NCBI GenBank assembly: GCA_905221295.1
Contig: CAJNCP010000004.1
Coordinates: forward strand, 1-64,000
Length of the DNA: 64,000 nucleotides
Source of the DNA: a bacterium
GTDB taxonomy: Bacteria > Bacillota > Bacilli > Lactobacillales > Streptococcaceae
Reading direction: 5' to 3'
Below the pieces are notes generated by a model, which was not told the DNA's origin, did not search any database, and saw only the letters and a program-made list of their open reading frames with translations. Positions 59,829 to 64,000 of the stretch are shown here, one piece after another. Within the stretch, counting starts at the first letter, position 1. Each line of letters begins with the position of its first letter. Position numbers and translations under genes: made by a program.

Positions 59829-59853
59829 AAAATTAGCTCCTAATCGGAGCTAA
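59829..59853 (-). terminator. Terminator of the histidine phosphatase gene
   Basis: TTAGCTCC-GATTA-GGAGCTAA hairpin on the minus strand followed by T7. Confidence 0.85.
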
Positions 59854-59856
59854 CTT

Positions 59857-60552
59857 CTATTGATTATTTGTCTCTTCCATCTTCTCACGTCCGAGCTCTC
59901 GATAGCTACGGTCACCAACAACTTCTACGCTAAACTGACCGTCCTCATATTCAAGAATCGTCACGCTACCATTATCTAGACCATGCGGATGCATGCCATT
60001 GATTAGATAAACAATGGTCCCAATCGTCATTCCATGGCTCACAACGAGGGCATTACCCCCACCTTGTTCTTCCATTTCTTTGGCAATCGCTTCAAAACCT
60101 TCCTTGATTCGACCACTGAGTTTTTCCCAACCTTCAGCCCAGCCTGCTGTATCAACCTCTACCAAACCTTCTGCTAGTTCAGCATAAGACAACTGATGAA
60201 CATGGTCTACATTGAAAATTCTCGGAATCAATCCCATAAAGAGGTCCCCATCATAGGCCCCATCAAAACTACCAAAGCACCACTCACGGATTCGCTTGTC
60301 CATGCGGTAAGGGATTTTCCCCTGCAGGCCAAGTTCTTCTAGGATAATTCCCATGGTTTGAATAGTACGCCCTGAATCGCTGGAATAAGCGCGGTCAAAC
60401 TGCAAGCCAGACTCTCTCAAGCCAATTCCCAGTTCATGGATTCCCAACTCACCTTCTGCTGTCAGAGGTGTATCACTCCATCCTTGAGCACGTCCAATCG
60501 TGTTAAACATCGTTTTACCATGACGGATCAAGTACAATCTTACTTTAGACAT
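59857..60552 (-). CDS. Phosphoglycerate-mutase-family histidine phosphatase
   Basis: 231-residue cytoplasmic enzyme of the histidine phosphatase superfamily. The phospho-acceptor His is in LYLIRHGKTMFNTIGRAQGW, the second His in ALVVSHGMTIG, and the acid region in RIREWCFGSFDGAYDG. The sequence is closer to the broad-specificity GpmB-like phosphatases than to glycolytic dPGM. Substrate unknown. GGAGGA precedes the ATG. Confidence 0.87.
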   Translation of the reverse strand: MSKVRLYLIRHGKTMFNTIGRAQGWSDTPLTAEGELGIHELGIGLRESGLQFDRAYSSDSGRTIQTMGIILEELGLQGKIPYRMDKRIREWCFGSFDGAYDGDLFMGLIPRIFNVDHVHQLSYAELAEGLVEVDTAGWAEGWEKLSGRIKEGFEAIAKEMEEQGGGNALVVSHGMTIGTIVYLINGMHPHGLDNGSVTILEYEDGQFSVEVVGDRSYRELGREKMEETNNQ

Positions 60553-60639
60553 TTTCTATCCTCCATTTTCTTCTATTATATCATGGATCAAAGAAATATT
60601 TGGCTTTCAACAGTAAAGCCAACATTTGTAAATTATCCA

Positions 60640-60734
60640 AAAGAAAAGCTACCCTCATGGTAGCTTCCTTAGGAGATTATTATGAAAAAGTTTAGGATTT
60701 CTATTAAATAAAGTTAGGAGGTCTTTATTTAATG
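60640..60734 (-). ncRNA. csRNA copy 4
   Basis: About 95 nt on the minus strand: 5' CATTAAATAAAGACCTCC, TAACTTTATTTAAT pairing back to it, AATCTCCTAAGG, and a terminator with a different stem from the other copies, AGCTACC-ATGAG-GGTAGCT, then TTTTC. Confidence 0.82.
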
Positions 60735-60739
60735 ATTAT

Positions 60740-60772
60740 AGTATACACAGTCATCCTTAAACCCAACTTAAA
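60740..60772 (-). promoter_or_regulatory. CiaR box and -10 of csRNA copy 4
   Basis: TTTAAG-TTGGG-TTTAAG (60772-60756), 10 bp, TATACT (60745-60740). Both half sites are perfect. Confidence 0.88.
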
Positions 60773-60788
60773 TCCTCTCTCTTTTTTA

Positions 60789-62126
60789 TTAATTTTTAAA
60801 ACTATGGATTGGAGCCGGGATTTGCCCACCGCGAGAGATGAAATCAACAGACGAAGCCCCGTTGACCTTCATCACTGGAGCTGTCCCAAGCAAGCCACCA
60901 AATTCAATCATATCGCCTTCTTTGCCCTTTGGAATAATACGGACAGCCGTTGTTTTCATGTTAATAACACCGATTGCCGCCTCATCCGCAATCATAGCCG
61001 CAATGGTTTCAGCAGGCGTATCTTCCGGAATGGCAATCATATCCAGCCCAACAGAACAGATAGCCGTCATAGCTTCTAGTTTCTCTAAATTCAGAGAGCC
61101 ATTTTGCACCGCAGCAATCATCCCCTCATCTTCAGAAACGGGGATAAAAGCCCCTGATAAGCCACCGACTTGGTTACAAGCCATCACTCCGCCCTTCTTA
61201 ACTTGGTCATTCAAAAGAGCGAGGGCAGCCGTCGTCCCATGCGTACCAACTGTTTCTAGGCCCATTTCCTCAAGGACACGAGCCACAGAATCACCTACCG
61301 CAGGAGTAGGTGCCAAACTTAGGTCGACAATTCCAAAGTCAACACCAAGGCGTTCACTCGCCATTTGCCCAACCAGCTGACCGATACGAGTAATCTTGAA
61401 TGCCGTTTTCTTGACTGTTTCCGCTACTACATCAAAGCTCTGTCCACGAACTTTTTCCAAGGCACGCTTGACAACACCAGGACCTGAAACACCAACATTG
61501 ATGATGACATCTGCTTCACCGACACCATGGAAGGCCCCCGCCATAAAAGGATTGTCCTCAACAGCGTTAGCAAATACGACTAATTTAGCAGCTCCCATAT
61601 CTGATAGGTTCGCTGTCTCCTTGATGATACGTCCCATATCTGCAACCGCAGTCATGTTGATACCTGACTTGGTTGAGCCAATATTAACAGACGAACAAAC
61701 TTTGTCTGTCTCAGCTAGAGCGTGTGGGATAGAATTGATGAGAATTTCATCTCCTTTTTGGTAGCCTTTTTGTACCAAAGCTGAGAATCCACCGATAAAG
61801 TCAACACCAATCTCCTTGGCAGCCTTGTCAAGTGCCTTTGCCAAAACAACATAGTCTGTCGCATCAGTCGCTGCACCAATCAATGAAATCGGAGTCACCG
61901 ATACCCGTTTATTAACAATAGGAATCCCTAGTTCTGCAGCAATTTCATCTCCTACAGCCACTAGATTTGCAGCTTTAGTTGTGATTTTTTGGTAAATTTT
62001 TTCAGCAGCACGTTCGATGTCTGGATCAATACAGTCCAAAAGGGAAATCCCCATGGTGATGGTTCTGATATCGAAGTTCTGCTCCTCGATCATGGCAATA
62101 GTTTCAGTAACTTGTCTAATATCCAT
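60789..62126 (-). CDS. DUF711 / PFL-family protein
   Basis: 445-residue conserved protein of the UPF0210/DUF711 family, whose structure resembles glycyl-radical enzyme folds but whose activity is unknown. Conserved stretches: [58 protein letters not shown] and [18 protein letters not shown]. The start is ATG 62126 with AGGAGG five bases upstream; a GTG two codons earlier overlaps that site. It is 9 bp after the ACT-domain gene, a pairing seen across Firmicutes. Confidence 0.88.
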   Translation of the reverse strand: MDIRQVTETIAMIEEQNFDIRTITMGISLLDCIDPDIERAAEKIYQKITTKAANLVAVGDEIAAELGIPIVNKRVSVTPISLIGAATDATDYVVLAKALDKAAKEIGVDFIGGFSALVQKGYQKGDEILINSIPHALAETDKVCSSVNIGSTKSGINMTAVADMGRIIKETANLSDMGAAKLVVFANAVEDNPFMAGAFHGVGEADVIINVGVSGPGVVKRALEKVRGQSFDVVAETVKKTAFKITRIGQLVGQMASERLGVDFGIVDLSLAPTPAVGDSVARVLEEMGLETVGTHGTTAALALLNDQVKKGGVMACNQVGGLSGAFIPVSEDEGMIAAVQNGSLNLEKLEAMTAICSVGLDMIAIPEDTPAETIAAMIADEAAIGVINMKTTAVRIIPKGKEGDMIEFGGLLGTAPVMKVNGASSVDFISRGGQIPAPIHSFKN

Positions 62127-62135
62127 AGCCACCTC

Positions 62136-62402
62136 CTAGATATTGTACATAGCGTCAAAAATCGCCGCACTTTGAATATTGATTTTAACATTCAAGGACT
62201 GACCGAAAGTTTCAAACTCATTTCGGAGATAAGTGAAATCCTGCTTTTCGTCACTAGAAACGATCGCCATCATGGTAAAGTATTCATCCAACACTGTCTG
62301 AGAAATATCATCAATATTCAAACCCAACTCTGCAATCTTCGTAGACACGCCTGCAACAATACCAGCCTTGTCCTTGCCAACCACTGTAATAATAGCCTTC
62401 AT
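62136..62402 (-). CDS. ACT-domain protein
   Basis: 88-residue protein consisting of an ACT domain with the GcvR-like beginning MKAIITVVGKDKAGIVAGVS and a second strand region GLNIDDISQTVLDEYFTMMA. ACT domains bind amino acids; this small protein is the probable sensory partner of the DUF711 protein encoded just downstream. Length normal for the UPF0237 family. Confidence 0.9.
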   Translation of the reverse strand: MKAIITVVGKDKAGIVAGVSTKIAELGLNIDDISQTVLDEYFTMMAIVSSDEKQDFTYLRNEFETFGQSLNVKINIQSAAIFDAMYNI

Positions 62403-62493
62403 TCTTATACCCCATTTCTACGATTATGAGAAAACCTGAACGTTTTTGATTTTCTTTTTCCTAGTATAGCATATTTCCATAGAAAATACTAAA

Positions 62494-62549
62494 AAACGCC
62501 TGCTTACGAAGTTGTTCTTAAACAAAAAACAATTTCGTAAACAAGCGTC
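62494..62549 (-). terminator. Long imperfect hairpin ending the rpoA-rplQ transcript
   Basis: CGC-TTG-TTTACGAAAT on one arm and ACTTCGTAAGCAGGCG on the other, with TTTTTTAG after it on the minus strand. It lies beyond the L17-downstream element. Confidence 0.65.
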
Positions 62550-62554
62550 TACCC

Positions 62555-62660
62555 TATCAAATGATGATGAGTGTTCCCGCTAGGACCGAAGTCCCAGCGG
62601 TAGACCAGAGCTAGACTAAGAGCACAAGACTCCATCATCATAACACTCAACAAAATTGAT
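62555..62660 (-). ncRNA. L17 downstream element-like structure
   Basis: Directly after the rplQ stop the minus strand holds arms ATGATGAT...ATCATCAT and GAGTGTT...AACACTC enclosing a GC-rich part (CCGCTGGGACTTCGGTCCTA, itself a hairpin with a UUCG-like loop). Position and complexity fit the Lactobacillales L17DE RNA, a conserved structure in the 3' UTR of rplQ. It may be a processing or decay element. Confidence 0.6.
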
Positions 62661-62664
62661 GATT

Positions 62665-63051
62665 TTATACTAATTCGATGATCGCCATTGGCGCAGCATC
62701 ACCACGACGTGGTTCAGTTTTAAGGATACGAGTGTATCCACCGTTACGTTCAGCATAACGAGGTGCGATTTCTGAGAACAATTTTTGAAGTGCTGTAGTT
62801 GAAGTGTACTTATCAGTTGCTTCATCATAGTTTTCAGATGCGATTTCATTACGTACGAAAGCAGCTGCTTGACGACGTGCATGCAAATCACCACGTTTAC
62901 CTAGAGTAATCATTTTTTCAACAGTTTTACGGATTTCTTTAGCACGAGCTTCAGTTGTCACGATTGATTCGTTGATCAAAAGGTCAGTTGTCAAATCGCG
63001 AAGCATTGCTTTACGTTGTGAGCTAGTGCGTCCTAGTTTACGGTAAGCCAT
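62665..63051 (-). CDS. rplQ: 50S ribosomal protein L17
   Basis: 128-residue L17, starting [20 protein letters not shown] and ending [12 protein letters not shown], with the typical [20 protein letters not shown] core. AAAGGAGGA precedes the ATG, 11 bp after the rpoA stop; it is the last gene of the ribosomal-protein operon. Confidence 0.98.
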   Translation of the reverse strand: MAYRKLGRTSSQRKAMLRDLTTDLLINESIVTTEARAKEIRKTVEKMITLGKRGDLHARRQAAAFVRNEIASENYDEATDKYTSTTALQKLFSEIAPRYAERNGGYTRILKTEPRRGDAAPMAIIELV

Positions 63052-63062
63052 GTATTCCTCCT

Positions 63063-63998
63063 TTATTTATCTTTTAATCCAAGACCCAAGTCAATGAGTT
63101 TGAGTTTCACTTCTTCCAAACTCTTGCGTCCAAGATTTCGTACTTTCATCATCTCTGCTTCAGATTTTTCTGTCAAATCATGCACAGTATTGATACCGGC
63201 ACGTTTCAAACAGTTGTATGAACGCACAGACAAGTCCAGTTCCTCAATCGTACGATCCAAAATACGATCGTCAGATTCAGTATCAGCTTCTTTCATCACT
63301 TCAGTTGACTTCGCAATCTCAGTAAGATTTGTAAACAAATCAAGATGTTCTGTCAAGATACGTGCTGAAAGCCCTAAAGCATCTTCTGGAATAATTGTTC
63401 CATTAGTCAAGATTTCAAGGGTTAATTTGTCAAATCCATCATTGCTACCTACACGAGCAGGTTCAACTTGATAGTTGACTTTTGTAACTGGTGTATAAAT
63501 AGAATCTACAGCAAGTGTTCCAACTGGTGCATTATCTTTTTTGTTTTCATCAGCAGGTACATATCCACGACCACTGTTAACAGTCATTGTCGCTTTTAGG
63601 GAAGAACCTTCACCGATTGTAAAGAGATAATGATCTGGATTTACAATCTCAATATCACTGTCAGTCAAAATGTCTCCAGCTGTAATTTCAGCAGGACCTT
63701 CAACGTCAAGTTCAATGATTTTTTCGTCTTCAACGTATGATTTCACTGCAATCCCTTTAATGTTCAGAATGATTTGCATCACGTCTTCACGAACACCTGG
63801 AACTGTGTCGAACTCATGCAAGACACCTTCAATGTTGATAGATGTCACTGCTGCTCCCGGTAAAGAAGCTAGTAGTACACGACGAAGAGAGTTACCAAGA
63901 GTTGTACCGTAGCCACGTTCAAGTGGTTCGATTACAAACTTGCCATAATCTTTATTTTCATCAATTTTTGTTATATTTGGTTTTTCAAACTCAATCAT
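63063..63998 (-). CDS. rpoA: RNA polymerase alpha subunit
   Basis: 311-residue alpha subunit, complete in the window. The N-terminal dimerisation domain has [20 protein letters not shown]. An acidic linker (about 230-245) leads to the C-terminal domain with [20 protein letters not shown] and [16 protein letters not shown], which contacts UP elements and activators. The ATG at 63998 is two bases from the window edge, so upstream signals are not visible. Confidence 0.98.
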   Translation of the reverse strand: MIEFEKPNITKIDENKDYGKFVIEPLERGYGTTLGNSLRRVLLASLPGAAVTSINIEGVLHEFDTVPGVREDVMQIILNIKGIAVKSYVEDEKIIELDVEGPAEITAGDILTDSDIEIVNPDHYLFTIGEGSSLKATMTVNSGRGYVPADENKKDNAPVGTLAVDSIYTPVTKVNYQVEPARVGSNDGFDKLTLEILTNGTIIPEDALGLSARILTEHLDLFTNLTEIAKSTEVMKEADTESDDRILDRTIEELDLSVRSYNCLKRAGINTVHDLTEKSEAEMMKVRNLGRKSLEEVKLKLIDLGLGLKDK

Positions 63999-64000
63999 TT

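Noticed and set aside
59701..59856. T-box leader upstream of leuS.
   Set aside because: No T-box core sequence or antiterminator is visible and there is too little room.
60672..60712. Tiny plus-strand ORFs (MKKKSLGFH, MKKFRISIK) with good ribosome sites within the csRNA genes.
   Set aside because: They are the complement of the anti-Shine-Dalgarno and anti-AUG parts of the minus-strand RNAs; the peptides are not conserved among copies and there is no plus-strand promoter.

Overview
The window comes from a mitis-group Streptococcus (S. mitis / S. oralis / S. pneumoniae clade). The evidence is near-pneumococcal RpoB, RpoC, PolC and RpoA proteins, a pneumococcal-type gene order running backwards from rpoA/rplQ through leuS, ruvB, uppS-cdsA-eep-proS to glmS, CiaR-controlled small RNA genes, RUP-type repeats, a YSIRK/LPXTG pullulanase and a serine-rich-repeat protein. 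Almost everything is on the minus strand. The rpoB-rpoC pair lies between polC and the pullulanase gene; from memory it sits elsewhere in S. pneumoniae, so this is probably not a standard pneumococcus.

Layout: 1-1307 holds the 5' part of a serine-rich-repeat (SRR) protein that runs off the window. 1533-7821 carries a P-type ATPase, pepC, rsuA, a GlsB-like membrane protein, pepS and a 50-residue peptide. 7895-12601 is a low-GC four-gene operon: a stand-alone DnaA-like AAA+ ATPase, a WYL regulator, a DUF262 protein and a DUF262+DUF1524 nuclease-like protein. I consider it a candidate, possibly undescribed, defence system, wedged between polC and pepS. 12678-24662 holds polC, rpoC and rpoB, the last with a long hairpin-bearing leader. 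25105-28821 is the surface pullulanase, followed by a RUP element.

29097-42249 is a mixed stretch: a frameshifted secreted or membrane protein, an XRE regulator, glmS flanked by NagR-type operators, a DUF1304/MarR pair, a Sip-like LysM protein, a HAD phosphatase with a MATE exporter, thrC, a glutamate-cysteine ligase homologue and a GH1 glycosidase. 42356-49438 is the conserved proS, eep, cdsA, uppS cluster followed by a nucleotidyltransferase, a membrane protein and ruvB.

Four copies of a CiaR-driven csRNA gene (about 47.2, 49.5, 55.2 and 60.7 kb) punctuate the right half, all on the minus strand. The 49.5 kb copy is interrupted by a RUP element. The 49.5 and 55.2 kb copies flank as direct repeats a 5.4-kb module: a flavin reductase fused to a fumarate-reductase-like enzyme, a free FMN reductase paralogue, an MFS transporter and an AraC regulator.

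The right end holds two GNAT acetyltransferases, a YjdF-family gene with a riboswitch-like leader, leuS, a histidine phosphatase, a DUF711 protein with an ACT-domain partner, and rplQ-rpoA with an L17-downstream-element-like structure after rplQ. I saw no rRNA, tRNA, CRISPR array, transposase gene or prophage.
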